A stretch of 64,000 nucleotides of DNA from Crocosphaera sp. (GTDB taxonomy: Bacteria > Cyanobacteriota > Cyanobacteriia > Cyanobacteriales > Microcystaceae), in the NCBI RefSeq assembly GCF_030064895.1, contig NZ_JASJEB010000017.1, positions 1-64,000 on the forward strand. Reading direction: 5' to 3'. Every line of letters starts with the position of its first letter. Position 1 is the stretch's first letter. The notes under the pieces are model-generated. The model was not told the DNA's origin. It was given only the letters and a program-made list of their open reading frames with translations, and ran no database searches. Positions 9,303-18,957 of the stretch are shown piece after piece. A program made the position numbers and the translations under genes.

Positions 9303-10538
9303 ATGATATATTTTTATATTATTTGGGAATATTTGGGGTATAAACAAGGTTTTGATATAAATATAATGATAAATCATAAAAAAAAGCAAAAATATTTCTA
9401 TATAAATGTGTTTAAAATTTTTTTATATAGTCCTATTATACTCATAATATATTTTCTTCATGTTTACTTTTTTGATATTCCAAATTATTCCTTACCCGAA
9501 ATCCCAACAAGCATTTTATACACATTTCCAGAAGAAAGCACCATACACGAAGGAACATGGTTGCAATGGCCACATCATTTTCAATACGGTAAACAATTTA
9601 GAAACCATTTAGATCAAACCTGGATTACGCTAACAAAAGAGCTTAAAACCAGCGAGAATGTTCACATCATTGCTTACAACGAAAACGAAAAAAACAGGAT
9701 TATTGGCCTTTTAGCTTCGGCTGGAGTCAACTTGGTAAATGTTAACTTTTATGTAATACCTAATAACGATTTTTGGATTCGCGATAACGGTCCAATTTTC
9801 GTTCACGACACAATGGGAAATTTGGTTATTCAAGATTGGGGCTTTAATGGCTGGGGAAATAAAGCCGATTTTGATTTGTGCAACAAGGTTCCTCAAGCCA
9901 TAGCAAATAATCAAAACCGAACGTTGGTTGATTTAAATGCTGTGATGATAAATGAAGGGGGAAGTGTAGAACTTGACGGGCGAGGCACTTTAATGGCCTG
10001 TAAAAGTTCAATTTTAAATAATAATCGTAATCCACACTTAGGTCAAGAACAAATAGAAGCCATATTTAAAGCTTATTTAGGAGCAGAAAATTTTGTTTGG
10101 CTTGATGGTCAAGCTGGATTAGAAATTACCGATCAACACATTGACGGGTTTGCTCGATTTGGCAACTCGAACACCATTGTTACTATGAACAATGCCGATT
10201 TATTGGCATTCGATGTGCTTCAAACCGACATCGATAAACTTTATAAAGCCAAAGATAAAGATGGACTACCTTACAATTTTTTGTTTTTGCCTTTAACTCA
10301 AAATAATGTTACTACAACTTATGGCAAAAATTTAGGCTACAAAGGTTCATACTGTAATTATTACATTGCCAATACCAAGGTTTTAGTTCCAACTTATAAC
10401 GATCCAAACGATACCTTGGCCATAGATTTACTTCAAGACTTATATCCGAACAGAAAAGTTGTTGGAATTGACTTTAGAAATGTATACGCCAATGGGGGAA
10501 TGGTTCATTGTGTTACGCAACAACAGCCAGCCGAATAA
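9303..10538 (+). CDS. Membrane-anchored agmatine deiminase-like (PPAD family) protein
   Basis: The last 340 or so residues of the 411-residue product form a peptidylarginine/agmatine deiminase (PPAD) fold: EGTWLQWPHH, DFWIRDNGPIF, an EGGS segment, HIDGFARF and the terminal catalytic cysteine in GGMVHCVT (C403). Agmatine deiminases make N-carbamoylputrescine. The N-terminus is unusual: ATG 9303 or, more likely, ATG 9366 starts a basic stretch and one hydrophobic helix, so the enzyme would be anchored and exported. Wording and codon choice of the catalytic part recall Bacteroidetes homologues, suggesting transfer (inference). Copy 2 of the dispersed repeat follows immediately. Confidence 0.78.
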   Translation: MIYFYIIWEYLGYKQGFDINIMINHKKKQKYFYINVFKIFLYSPIILIIYFLHVYFFDIPNYSLPEIPTSILYTFPEESTIHEGTWLQWPHHFQYGKQFRNHLDQTWITLTKELKTSENVHIIAYNENEKNRIIGLLASAGVNLVNVNFYVIPNNDFWIRDNGPIFVHDTMGNLVIQDWGFNGWGNKADFDLCNKVPQAIANNQNRTLVDLNAVMINEGGSVELDGRGTLMACKSSILNNNRNPHLGQEQIEAIFKAYLGAENFVWLDGQAGLEITDQHIDGFARFGNSNTIVTMNNADLLAFDVLQTDIDKLYKAKDKDGLPYNFLFLPLTQNNVTTTYGKNLGYKGSYCNYYIANTKVLVPTYNDPNDTLAIDLLQDLYPNRKVVGIDFRNVYANGGMVHCVTQQQPAE

Positions 10539-10549
10539 TTTTTTTCCTT

Positions 10550-10708
10550 GACCAAACATTGAACATTGAACATTAAACATTGAACATTGAACATTGAACA
10601 TTGAACATTTTGGTTTCAAGCCTCTCCCTTTAGGGAGAAATAAGTTTGGGAGAGGTTTCAAGCCTACTTCCAAACCAATGATAAATGATAAATGATAAAT
10701 GAAATGAC
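10550..10708. repeat. Dispersed repeat with 7-bp arrays, copy 2 (159 bp)
   Basis: Same element and orientation as 3883-3999. It carries seven ATTGAAC units (10558-10606, the third being ATTAAAC) and three AATGATA units (10677-10697). The 42-bp length difference from copy 1 equals exactly five plus one heptamers, so only repeat number differs in length. The core again has paired GGTTTCAAGCCT and the CCTCTCCC/GGGAGAGG arms. Confidence 0.9.
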
Positions 10709-10754
10709 CTTGGGAAAAGTTCGCCGTTTTCTTCAGTCTTAAACTAGCCAAAAG

Positions 10755-11870
<1,116 letters not shown>

Positions 11871-11871
11871 T

Positions 11872-11913
11872 CAGTTATCAGTTACCAGTTATCAGTTACC
11901 AGTTATCAATTAT
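11872..11913. repeat. Heptamer array CAGTTAT/CAGTTAC (six units)
   Basis: Six consecutive 7-bp units: CAGTTAT, CAGTTAC, CAGTTAT, CAGTTAC, CAGTTAT, CAATTAT. The array fills the tgt/MOSC gap and contains the MOSC stop codon (11910-11912). It is a short tandemly repeated repeat of the kind common in cyanobacteria. Confidence 0.9.
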
Positions 11914-12710
11914 TTCATTATTTCTACCTTATCTCCAACTTTTAAGGATGTTTCTTGTTGTAAGTTTACGATTTTTGTGTTAACACTTACTCGATAAAAA
12001 TGATTAAATTGACTGGAATTTACCCAACTGGGCAAGGTTTCTTTTCTTTTGGTTATAAAGTGTTTTTTAAAGTTGTTTGTTATGGCTCCTGTATAAGAAT
12101 TTTTTGTGGGAACGATACATCTTGGACAAGGCTTAATACCTTTAAAATCGACGTTACCAACACGAAAATTTACCCATTGATTTTTCTTAGCAAATAATTG
12201 ATCTTCCCAGAAAGCGGAAACTCCATTAATTTCTAGATTGGCTCTAAATCTCCTTCTTATTTCTTCTATTGTTAGTTCAGGAAACCAGTTAGCAATAGTT
12301 TCTAATGCGGCTTGACTAATAATAGTAGGTCCCGAGGCTTTTCTATCATCAGGAAAGCCAGTAATTTTATTTTCTTTCAAATAAACTATACAACCAAAAT
12401 AGTCACTTAAAAACTTTTCTATTTCTTTTCTTTCCTCTTCTAAATCAAAGGTTTGCTTTAAATCATTATCTTTATGTTCCAAAGTAACTTGACTTAAACT
12501 ATCACTATAAGTTGCTCTTAGTTGATAAATTTGGTTATTAGTTTTAGCATTAATTAATTTTCTATTTTTAGTAAAAATTGCCCATTGTCTGTCATATTCT
12601 AAAGCTCCACTTTTCAGAAGTTTTGCTTGGGAAATCGATAAACCATCTAAAGATTTAATGGGATAAATGATGATTTTGTCTAGAAAAGGTGTTTTATTGA
12701 TTGATTCCAT
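11910..12710 (-). CDS. MOSC domain protein (YcbX/molybdenum-cofactor-sulfurase-like)
   Basis: The 266-residue protein has an N-terminal MOSC beta-barrel (IIIYPIKSLDG, then LEYDRQWAIF) and a C-terminal MOSC domain with the conserved cysteine segment KPCPRCIVPT. MOSC proteins act in molybdenum-cofactor-linked sulfur transfer or reduction of N-hydroxylated compounds. Unlike E. coli YcbX there is no C-terminal ferredoxin domain, so an electron donor would have to be separate. It is upstream of tgt on the same strand with only the heptamer array between them. Confidence 0.86.
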   Translation of the reverse strand: MESINKTPFLDKIIIYPIKSLDGLSISQAKLLKSGALEYDRQWAIFTKNRKLINAKTNNQIYQLRATYSDSLSQVTLEHKDNDLKQTFDLEEERKEIEKFLSDYFGCIVYLKENKITGFPDDRKASGPTIISQAALETIANWFPELTIEEIRRRFRANLEINGVSAFWEDQLFAKKNQWVNFRVGNVDFKGIKPCPRCIVPTKNSYTGAITNNFKKHFITKRKETLPSWVNSSQFNHFYRVSVNTKIVNLQQETSLKVGDKVEIMK

Positions 12711-12827
12711 ACTTTCATCTCTCTATTGATTAATATAAGAATTCATGGTTTATAAATTCAATTTCCTTCCTATTTCCCTCTTGGGAGGGGTTAGAGGTGG
12801 GTAGGATTAGAGGTGTGTTAATTTCAT

Positions 12828-12920
12828 TTACCCCGACGTTTGCCAACCAACTAAACAAATAGCTGTAATGAGACCTAAGATAGGGAGAATTATCCAGGGC
12901 TTTATTTTATATCTTTTCAT
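12828..12920 (-). CDS. Possible 30-residue single-span membrane peptide
   Basis: A short frame starting ATG at 12920 encodes about 30 residues: a basic start (MKRYKIKPW), then one hydrophobic helix (IILPILGLITAICLVGW) and a short tail. A good ribosome site (AGGAG) lies about 8 bases before the ATG on the minus strand. Size and shape resemble the small one-helix subunits of photosynthetic or NDH complexes, but I do not recognise it as any of them. It lies between the MOSC gene and the ABC-2 permease gene. Coding status rests on the RBS and hydrophobic pattern only. Confidence 0.4.
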   Translation of the reverse strand: MKRYKIKPWIILPILGLITAICLVGWQTSG

Positions 12921-13037
12921 ACAATCACTCCTAAGGGGACATAATTCGGGGTATTTCTGTAAGATTATGATAACAGTAAGGCGATACTGGGGAATAATAA
13001 AAAAGTAAACAGCACTAAGAAAGATACTTGAACAACC

Positions 13038-13811
13038 ATGAATTTAATCAGAATCTGGATCATTGCTAGTAATGGATTTCGAGAAGTTATCCGCGATCGC
13101 ATTCTTTATGTAATTGGATTTTTTGCCGTTGTTTTAGCCCTCTCTTTGCGCTTACTTCCTGAAATTTCGGTGGGGGCAGATGGTAAAATTTTCCTAGATG
13201 TTGGTTTAGGGTTAACCTCTTTTTTAGGGGCGATCGTTGCTATTTTCGTAGGAACAGCTTTAATTAATAAAGAAATTGAAAAAAGAACCGTTTTAATTTT
13301 AATTCCTAAACCCATTAGTAGGGCGGAATTAATTGTGGGTAAACATCTGGGTTTGTGCGGTGTTTTAGCCGTAGTTCTTACTATTATGACTGCGCTTTAT
13401 TTAGGTGCATTAGCTTGGGCAAATATAATATTCTCTCCTGTTAGTTTATTAGTTTCTCAAGTTTATCTCTTATTAGAATTAGCGGTTTTAACAGCAGTTG
13501 CCATAACATTTGGGACGTTTACCAGTTCAATTTTAGCAACCCTTCTCAGCTTTGGTATCTATATTATTGGACATCTTAGTAGCGACTTACTTGAATTAGC
13601 GCAATTAAGCAAAAATCCCCAAATTACTGCTTTAACTGAAAGCATCTATTTAATTGTTCCTAACCTAGAAAGATTTAACCTCAAAAATACAGCAGTTTAT
13701 GGCATTCTTCCCAGTAGTTCTGACCTATTAATTAATGCCGTTTATGGAATTGTCTATATTGTCCTCTTGCTGACCATTTCTAGCTTTATTTTCTCCCGTC
13801 GACAGTTTTAA
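13038..13811 (+). CDS. ABC-2 type transporter permease
   Basis: The 257-residue protein has about six hydrophobic segments and the ABC-2 permease pattern: a cytosolic start with IIASNGFREVIRDRILY, then a cytoplasmic EKRTVLILIPKPISRAE loop that would contact the ATPase. Such permeases export lipids, polysaccharides or drugs with a separate ATP-binding subunit. No ATPase gene is adjacent. Cyanobacterial homologues are often solitary. ATG at 13038. A HIP1-like site lies inside the gene. Confidence 0.8.
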   Translation: MNLIRIWIIASNGFREVIRDRILYVIGFFAVVLALSLRLLPEISVGADGKIFLDVGLGLTSFLGAIVAIFVGTALINKEIEKRTVLILIPKPISRAELIVGKHLGLCGVLAVVLTIMTALYLGALAWANIIFSPVSLLVSQVYLLLELAVLTAVAITFGTFTSSILATLLSFGIYIIGHLSSDLLELAQLSKNPQITALTESIYLIVPNLERFNLKNTAVYGILPSSSDLLINAVYGIVYIVLLLTISSFIFSRRQF

Positions 13812-13926
13812 GAAGATATTCAGAGACATTCTGAAACACGAAATCAACCAATTGGGTGAACCGTCAACCGCTTCCAGTGATAAAATAGGTATAAGACACA
13901 TTCTTTAAGTCAGGAAATTCAGTTTG

Positions 13927-14688
13927 GTGTTATCCTCCATCATTGCCGATTTTCGTGTTATTTTTGACCGTGACCCCGCCGCCCGCAATTGGCTAGAAGT
14001 CCTTTTCTGCTATCCTGGGTTACAAGCGATTATGCTTCATCGTGTTGCCCATCGTATTTACAAGCAAGGAGTCCCCTTCTTCCCCCGTTTAATCTCCCAT
14101 CTGGCAAGATTTTTTACTGGGGTTGAAATTCATCCAGGTGCTAAAATTGGTACTGGTGTATTTATCGATCACGGCATGGGTGTGGTCATCGGTGAAACCG
14201 CTGAAGTCGGTGACTATAGTTTGATTTATCAGGGCGTCACCCTTGGGGGAACCGGGAAACAAAGCGGCAAACGTCATCCTACCCTCGGTAAAAACGTAGT
14301 TGTAGGGGCAGGGGCTAAAGTTCTCGGCAACCTTAATATAGGCAATAATGTTAGAATTGGCGCCGGTTCTGTCGTATTACGTGACGTTCCTTCTGATTGT
14401 ACCGTTGTGGGGATTCCTGGGCGCATTGTTTATCAATCTGGGGTCAAAGTCAACCCCCTAGAACATGGCAACTTACCTGATTCTGAAGCGAAGGTAATTC
14501 GGTTATTACTCGACAGAATTGAAGCTTTAGAAAAACAGGTTGAAGCATTACAAGAAGATAAATTAAAAGAACGGGAATTAGTAGTTAGTGGTGTGTCGAA
14601 TTTGGGAACTAATTCTGGTAATAATGAATCTCATAGTTGTTATATAAAAGATAAAGAAATCGAGGAATTTCTCGGCGGTACTATGTAA
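13927..14688 (+). CDS. cysE: Serine O-acetyltransferase
   Basis: This is a left-handed beta-helix acyltransferase that makes O-acetylserine for cysteine synthesis. The N-terminal SATase region ([20 protein letters not shown]) leads into hexapeptide repeats ([28 protein letters not shown]), with the catalytic His in DHGMG and the acetyl-CoA loop [13 protein letters not shown] chose GTG 13927 because family members start at this Met-Leu; a TTG three bases earlier is possible. The last 70 residues are a less conserved, partly coiled tail longer than in enteric CysE. A bidirectional terminator follows. Confidence 0.9.
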   Translation: MLSSIIADFRVIFDRDPAARNWLEVLFCYPGLQAIMLHRVAHRIYKQGVPFFPRLISHLARFFTGVEIHPGAKIGTGVFIDHGMGVVIGETAEVGDYSLIYQGVTLGGTGKQSGKRHPTLGKNVVVGAGAKVLGNLNIGNNVRIGAGSVVLRDVPSDCTVVGIPGRIVYQSGVKVNPLEHGNLPDSEAKVIRLLLDRIEALEKQVEALQEDKLKERELVVSGVSNLGTNSGNNESHSCYIKDKEIEEFLGGTM

Positions 14689-14710
14689 CTTTTTATCATA
14701 GCTAATTTTA

Positions 14711-14740
14711 GGGGTCAATGTTAATTGACCCCTTATTTTT
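14711..14740. terminator. Bidirectional terminator hairpin
   Basis: GGGGTCAAT pairs with ATTGACCCC across a four-base loop (14711-14732), followed by TTATTTTT on the plus strand. It sits between the convergent cysE and ABC ATPase genes. Confidence 0.8.
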
Positions 14741-16223
14741 ATTGTGATTTAATTCCCATCATTAATAAACCAATGGTTTCTACATCTGTTTTAGGATCAA
14801 CTATATCCATAAATTCTCCTCGGTAAATAATAGCTAGGCGATCGCTCATTGTTCTAACATCTTCTAACTCGGTGGAAATATATAAAATAGCTGATCCATT
14901 TTCCCTTGCTTTTAAGAGTTGTTGTTGTATATATTCGGTTGCTGTAATATCGAGTCCTCTAGTGGGTTGCATCGCAATAATTAATTGTGGATTATTAGAT
15001 AATTCACGGGCTAAAATTATTTTTTGTTGGTTTCCTCCTGATAGTTTACTAACGGTAAGATTGGGTTCAACTCCTCGAATATTAAAGTTATTAATTGCTT
15101 CATTTTCTATAGTTTTAATAGCTGTTTTCTGTAAAATTCCCCATTGATTAAAAGGATAGGAATGATATTGTTTTAGAATCAAATTTTTACCAATATTGAA
15201 GGAGGAAATTAAGCCCATTGTTTTTCTATCTTCTGGAATATAACCGATGGATAATTGTCTAATTATTTTTTTTATTTTCCAATCAGTAATATCAATATTT
15301 TTATATTTAATTTTACCATTTTTTGGTAGAATTAATCCCATAATAACTGATACTAATTCTTGTTGTCCATTACCATCAACTCCAGCAATTCCTAAAATTT
15401 CTCCTGCTTTGATTTGAAAAGAAATATCATTAATATTTTTAACAGCTAAATTATTGACTGTTAAAATTGTTTCTAGGAAAGTTAATGTTTTTTTGTTTAA
15501 ATTAACTGCTTGATGTTCACCAATCATCATCTTAGCTAATTTTTGAGGATTAAGATTTTTATTTTTAATAGTATCGATTACTTTTCCCTTTCTTAAAATT
15601 GTTATAAAATCACATAAATTAATAACTTCTTCTAATTTATGACTAATAAAAATAACTGTATTTCCTTGGTTAACAAATTGACGTAAAATTTTGAAAAAGT
15701 TGGCAATTTCACCAGGGGTTAAAACTGCAGTAGGTTCATCCAAAATTAACAGTTTTGCACCTCGATATAATACTTTTAAAATTTCTACTCTTTGCTGCAT
15801 TCCCACTGAAATATTTTCTACTTTAGCATCTAGATCAATTTCTAGTTTATAATCATCAATTAATTGTTTAATTTCTACTCTTTTTTGTTTTAATTTAAGT
15901 CCATATTTTCGCGATGTTCCTAAGATAATATTCTCTAAAACAGATAATTGAGGAACTAACATAAAATGCTGATGAATCATACCAATTCCTTGATCAATTG
16001 CATCTTGAGAAGAATTAATATGAACGACTTCATTATTAATATAAATTTCTCCTTCATCGGGACGATATAACCCTGATAATATATTCATTAATGTACTTTT
16101 TCCTGCACCATTTTCTCCTAAAATAGCGTGAATTTTTCCCTGATTAATAGTTAAAGAAATACTATCATTGGCAGTAAATGAACCGAATTTTTTAGTAATT
16201 CCTTTTAAACATAATTGAACCAT
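14739..16223 (-). CDS. Dual-domain ABC ATPase of a BMP/nucleoside-type importer
   Basis: Two ABC cassettes in one chain. The first has Walker A GENGAGKST, signature VGMQQRV and Walker B LLILDEPTAVL. The second has the degenerate Walker A GVDGNGQQE and the signature LSGGNQQK. This is the layout of RbsA/MglA and of nucleoside importers of the BmpA class. The frame is open to 16262, but MVQLCLKGITKKFG at 16223 is the natural family start. The BMP binding-protein gene lies just upstream on the same strand. The two permeases expected in such systems are not in the window. Confidence 0.87.
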   Translation of the reverse strand: MVQLCLKGITKKFGSFTANDSISLTINQGKIHAILGENGAGKSTLMNILSGLYRPDEGEIYINNEVVHINSSQDAIDQGIGMIHQHFMLVPQLSVLENIILGTSRKYGLKLKQKRVEIKQLIDDYKLEIDLDAKVENISVGMQQRVEILKVLYRGAKLLILDEPTAVLTPGEIANFFKILRQFVNQGNTVIFISHKLEEVINLCDFITILRKGKVIDTIKNKNLNPQKLAKMMIGEHQAVNLNKKTLTFLETILTVNNLAVKNINDISFQIKAGEILGIAGVDGNGQQELVSVIMGLILPKNGKIKYKNIDITDWKIKKIIRQLSIGYIPEDRKTMGLISSFNIGKNLILKQYHSYPFNQWGILQKTAIKTIENEAINNFNIRGVEPNLTVSKLSGGNQQKIILARELSNNPQLIIAMQPTRGLDITATEYIQQQLLKARENGSAILYISTELEDVRTMSDRLAIIYRGEFMDIVDPKTDVETIGLLMMGIKSQ

Positions 16224-16296
16224 CTTTATCTGTTTAATAATGGACAATATAGCACTTCTCATACTTGTGAGGTACAGAGGTTATATCTCAATAATC

Positions 16297-17391
16297 TTAA
16301 GAAAGAGATTTATTTACACAAAGAGTTGATTTTCCATTTTCTTGGCAAGGTTCAAAAGTTATTTTTTGAGAAACAATTGCTTCTTTAATAGTATTAATTT
16401 TGCTAATCATTTCATCACTAATAACATCATTGAATTCTCCCATATATAAAATATCAGAATAATCTAAACCTAAACTATAAATTTGACCTTTTAATTCTTT
16501 TTTCTCAGCTAATTCTGCCAGATAATTAATAGCTAAGTCTAAACGTTTAACAGGAGTAGTTAACACAGCTTTTGGTGCAATATTTAACTGATCAACCGTA
16601 TTACCAAAAGCATAAATTCCCTTTTCTTCTGCGGTTTGTAAAACAGCAGGAGACGCATTATCTAACCATTGATAAATGACATCAGATCCAGCAGAAATGA
16701 GGGCTAAGGTTGCTTCTTTTGCCTTAGCTGCGTCATTCCAATCCCCTGTATAACTGGGAGTAATTTTAATGTCAGGATTGATAGATTTTGCCCCTAATTC
16801 AAATCCCCTTAATTCTTCATCTGTAGCTTGAAAAGATTGGGCAGTAATATAGGCCATTTGATTACTTTTTGTCATCAATGCACCTAATATTCCACAAAGA
16901 TAACTTCCTTGTAAATGATCGATGCGTAAAGAGGCGATATTTTCCCCTGAAACTGCCCCATTTACCCCTATAAAAAAGGTGTCAGGAAATTGAGCAGCTA
17001 CCTGTTGAATAGCAGCATCAAATTGTCCCCCATGAGCATAAACTAAATTATAACCTCGTCTGGCAAAACCAGCTAAAGTTTCTGCTTGATCTGCTTGAGA
17101 AACTTGTTCAACATAAGCTGTTTCTACTCCTAATTTTTCTTCTATTAATTTAACTCCTTCATAACCACTTTGATTCCAAGCTTTATCTGTTATAATACCA
17201 GGTAAAACAATGGCTATTTTGAAAGGAATTGACTCTTTTTCTGTGAATCTATCTTCTATTATTGGAAGCTCTTGACTTTCTTGAGTAAAATACTGATCAG
17301 GAGTATTTCCACAAGCTTTTAAAATCAAACTTCCTAAGAATGCTGAGCTAAAACCTAAAAATTGTCTGCGTTTTAATGGTGAATTTTTCAT
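16297..17391 (-). CDS. BMP-family substrate-binding lipoprotein
   Basis: The 364-residue protein is a BMP (Med/BmpA) family binding protein, a family known to bind nucleosides in several bacteria. The N-terminus carries a twin-arginine-like motif (KRRQFLGFS) and a lipobox ending at C27 (LILKAC), so it is probably Tat-exported and lipidated. The body shows IVLPGIITDKAWNQSGYEG and VYAHGGQFDAAIQQVAAQFPD, typical of BMP. It overlaps lepB by four bases (stop/start ATGA) and precedes the dual ABC ATPase, suggesting one transcript lepB-bmp-ATPase. Confidence 0.87.
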   Translation of the reverse strand: MKNSPLKRRQFLGFSSAFLGSLILKACGNTPDQYFTQESQELPIIEDRFTEKESIPFKIAIVLPGIITDKAWNQSGYEGVKLIEEKLGVETAYVEQVSQADQAETLAGFARRGYNLVYAHGGQFDAAIQQVAAQFPDTFFIGVNGAVSGENIASLRIDHLQGSYLCGILGALMTKSNQMAYITAQSFQATDEELRGFELGAKSINPDIKITPSYTGDWNDAAKAKEATLALISAGSDVIYQWLDNASPAVLQTAEEKGIYAFGNTVDQLNIAPKAVLTTPVKRLDLAINYLAELAEKKELKGQIYSLGLDYSDILYMGEFNDVISDEMISKINTIKEAIVSQKITFEPCQENGKSTLCVNKSLS

Positions 17392-17987
17392 CTTATTATT
17401 GTGCTTAAAATACTACCGATACGTTGCCAAGGAAAGAAGCGAAAAACAGCATGACCAATGATATTTTTCTCAGGTAAAAATCCCCAAATATGAGAATCAT
17501 TACTATTATTTCGATTGTCCCCCATCACAAATAAATAACCTTCAGGAACTTCTACAGATTTTAAGTTATAGTGAGGAGATTCTAAAATATAGTTCTCTTC
17601 AAGAGGCAAATTATTGACATAAACTATACCATCTTGAACAGCAACTTTATCACCTCCTCTAGCAACAATTCTTTTAATAAAAGCTTGACCTTTTTCGTAT
17701 CCTTGCATTTGTAATTGCATGGGAGGTTCAAAAACAACTATATCTCCTTTTTCTGGTGGATGAAGATAATAAGAAACCTTTTCAATAACTAAGCGATCGC
17801 CTGTTTCTAAAGTAGGAGACATGGACTGAGAAGGAATATATCTGGGTTCGGCAATAAAAGTCCGAATAATAAATGCTAAAATAATAGCAATGATTAAAAT
17901 TTGTACATTTTCTCGTACAGTTTCTCCGATGCTATTTTTCTCGTTTAAATTGGAGTTAGATTGTTCTTTTTCTGGATCGATAGTCAT
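17388..17987 (-). CDS. lepB: Signal peptidase I
   Basis: The 199-residue enzyme cleaves signal peptides at the outer face of the cytoplasmic or thylakoid membrane. One N-terminal membrane helix (ILIIAIILAFIIRTFIA) is followed by box B IPSQSMSPTL with catalytic S55 and box D FIKRIVARGGD with the general-base lysine K105. Box E is GDNRNNSNDSHIWGF. It is compact, as in cyanobacteria and plastids. Its stop overlaps the BMP gene start by four bases. Confidence 0.93.
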   Translation of the reverse strand: MTIDPEKEQSNSNLNEKNSIGETVRENVQILIIAIILAFIIRTFIAEPRYIPSQSMSPTLETGDRLVIEKVSYYLHPPEKGDIVVFEPPMQLQMQGYEKGQAFIKRIVARGGDKVAVQDGIVYVNNLPLEENYILESPHYNLKSVEVPEGYLFVMGDNRNNSNDSHIWGFLPEKNIIGHAVFRFFPWQRIGSILSTIIR

Positions 17988-18016
17988 AAAAATTACCTAA
18001 ACTATTACGTGATTTT

Positions 18017-18044
18017 AAAACCCCGTAGTTAACTATGGGGTTTT
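18017..18044. terminator. Palindromic terminator downstream of mazG
   Basis: A 28-bp near-perfect palindrome (AAAACCCC ... GGGGTTTT, one G-T pair) lies between mazG and lepB. Both flanks give T-runs (TTTTATT on plus, TTTTAAAAT on minus). On the minus strand it directly follows the mazG stop codon. Confidence 0.7.
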
Positions 18045-18876
18045 ATTGATTTAGTTGTTTTTTAGCTTGTTGCCAAAGCTTTTCTAAATCTTTTAAAGGA
18101 TAATCTGTTAAAGGGCGATCTGCAAATTTCTCCATTTTAGAAAGTCGTTGAATAAATCTTTCATTAGTGCCTGATAATGCCTCAGAAATATCTAAATCAT
18201 ACCATCTGGCTAGGTTAACAATGGTAAACAATAAATCACCTAATTCTGCTTGTTGATGGCTTTTATTATCGGTTTCTAATGATTCTTTAAACTCGGTTAA
18301 TTCTTCCGAAAATTTTTCCCAAACGCCCTCGATATTTTCCCATTCAAAACCTGCTTTGGCAGCCTTAACTGAGATTTTACTACTAGCCATTAGAGGTGGT
18401 AAAGTACGGTGATAACGGTCTAATTTTCGACTCAATAATTGAGTCATTTCTGGGTTTTCTCCTTTTTCTTCTGCCTTAATTATTTCCCAATTTTGACGCA
18501 CTTCTTCACTATTTTCAACGGTTACATCGCTAAAGACATGAGGATGACGACGGATTAATTTTTCTGTGATCCCTTCTGCCACTTCTTGTAAGCTAAAATG
18601 ACCGTCATCTTTGGCTATTTGTGCTTGTAATACCACTTGTAACAATAAGTCCCCTAACTCTTCAACAATGGCCTCTTGATCCTCGCTTCTAATAGCATGA
18701 ACAACCTCATACGCTTCCTCTATGACATAAGGTATCAAAGTTTGAGGGGTTTGGGCCAGATCCCAAGGACATCCCCCGTCAGGCGATCGCAGTTTAGCTA
18801 CAACATTAATCAGATGATTTAATGCTTCTAAGATGGCGTGATAAGTTTGGGTTGGGGTGGTTTGAGGGTTAGACAT
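18043..18876 (-). CDS. mazG: Nucleoside triphosphate pyrophosphohydrolase
   Basis: The 277-residue protein holds two MazG domains, as in E. coli MazG, which hydrolyses NTPs and dNTPs to monophosphates and clears damaged nucleotides. Domain 1 shows CPWDLAQTPQTL and the metal-binding acidic residues of EEAYEVVHAI and VEELGDLLLQVV. Domain 2 has FEWENIEGVWEKFSEELTE and AELGDLLFTIVNLAR. All acidic motifs look intact. ATG at 18876. It is a single gene bounded by the palindromic terminator. Confidence 0.92.
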   Translation of the reverse strand: MSNPQTTPTQTYHAILEALNHLINVVAKLRSPDGGCPWDLAQTPQTLIPYVIEEAYEVVHAIRSEDQEAIVEELGDLLLQVVLQAQIAKDDGHFSLQEVAEGITEKLIRRHPHVFSDVTVENSEEVRQNWEIIKAEEKGENPEMTQLLSRKLDRYHRTLPPLMASSKISVKAAKAGFEWENIEGVWEKFSEELTEFKESLETDNKSHQQAELGDLLFTIVNLARWYDLDISEALSGTNERFIQRLSKMEKFADRPLTDYPLKDLEKLWQQAKKQLNQ

Positions 18877-18957
18877 AAATAGTCAGAATAAAACTCACCT
18901 ATCTATTGTTAACCAAGTTAGTATTTTTTTCAATCATTATTAGTCAATATATCTAAT

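Noticed and set aside
9711-10035. Minus-strand frames inside the deiminase gene
   Set aside because: They are antisense to conserved PPAD motifs; no start signals or homology.
10557-10606. Regular short repeats that might suggest a CRISPR array
   Set aside because: The units are contiguous 7-mers with no spacers; no cas gene is near.
10440-10751. Frame with repeated FNVQCSM units
   Set aside because: It is only the translation of the ATTGAAC heptamer array and the repeat core, not a protein.
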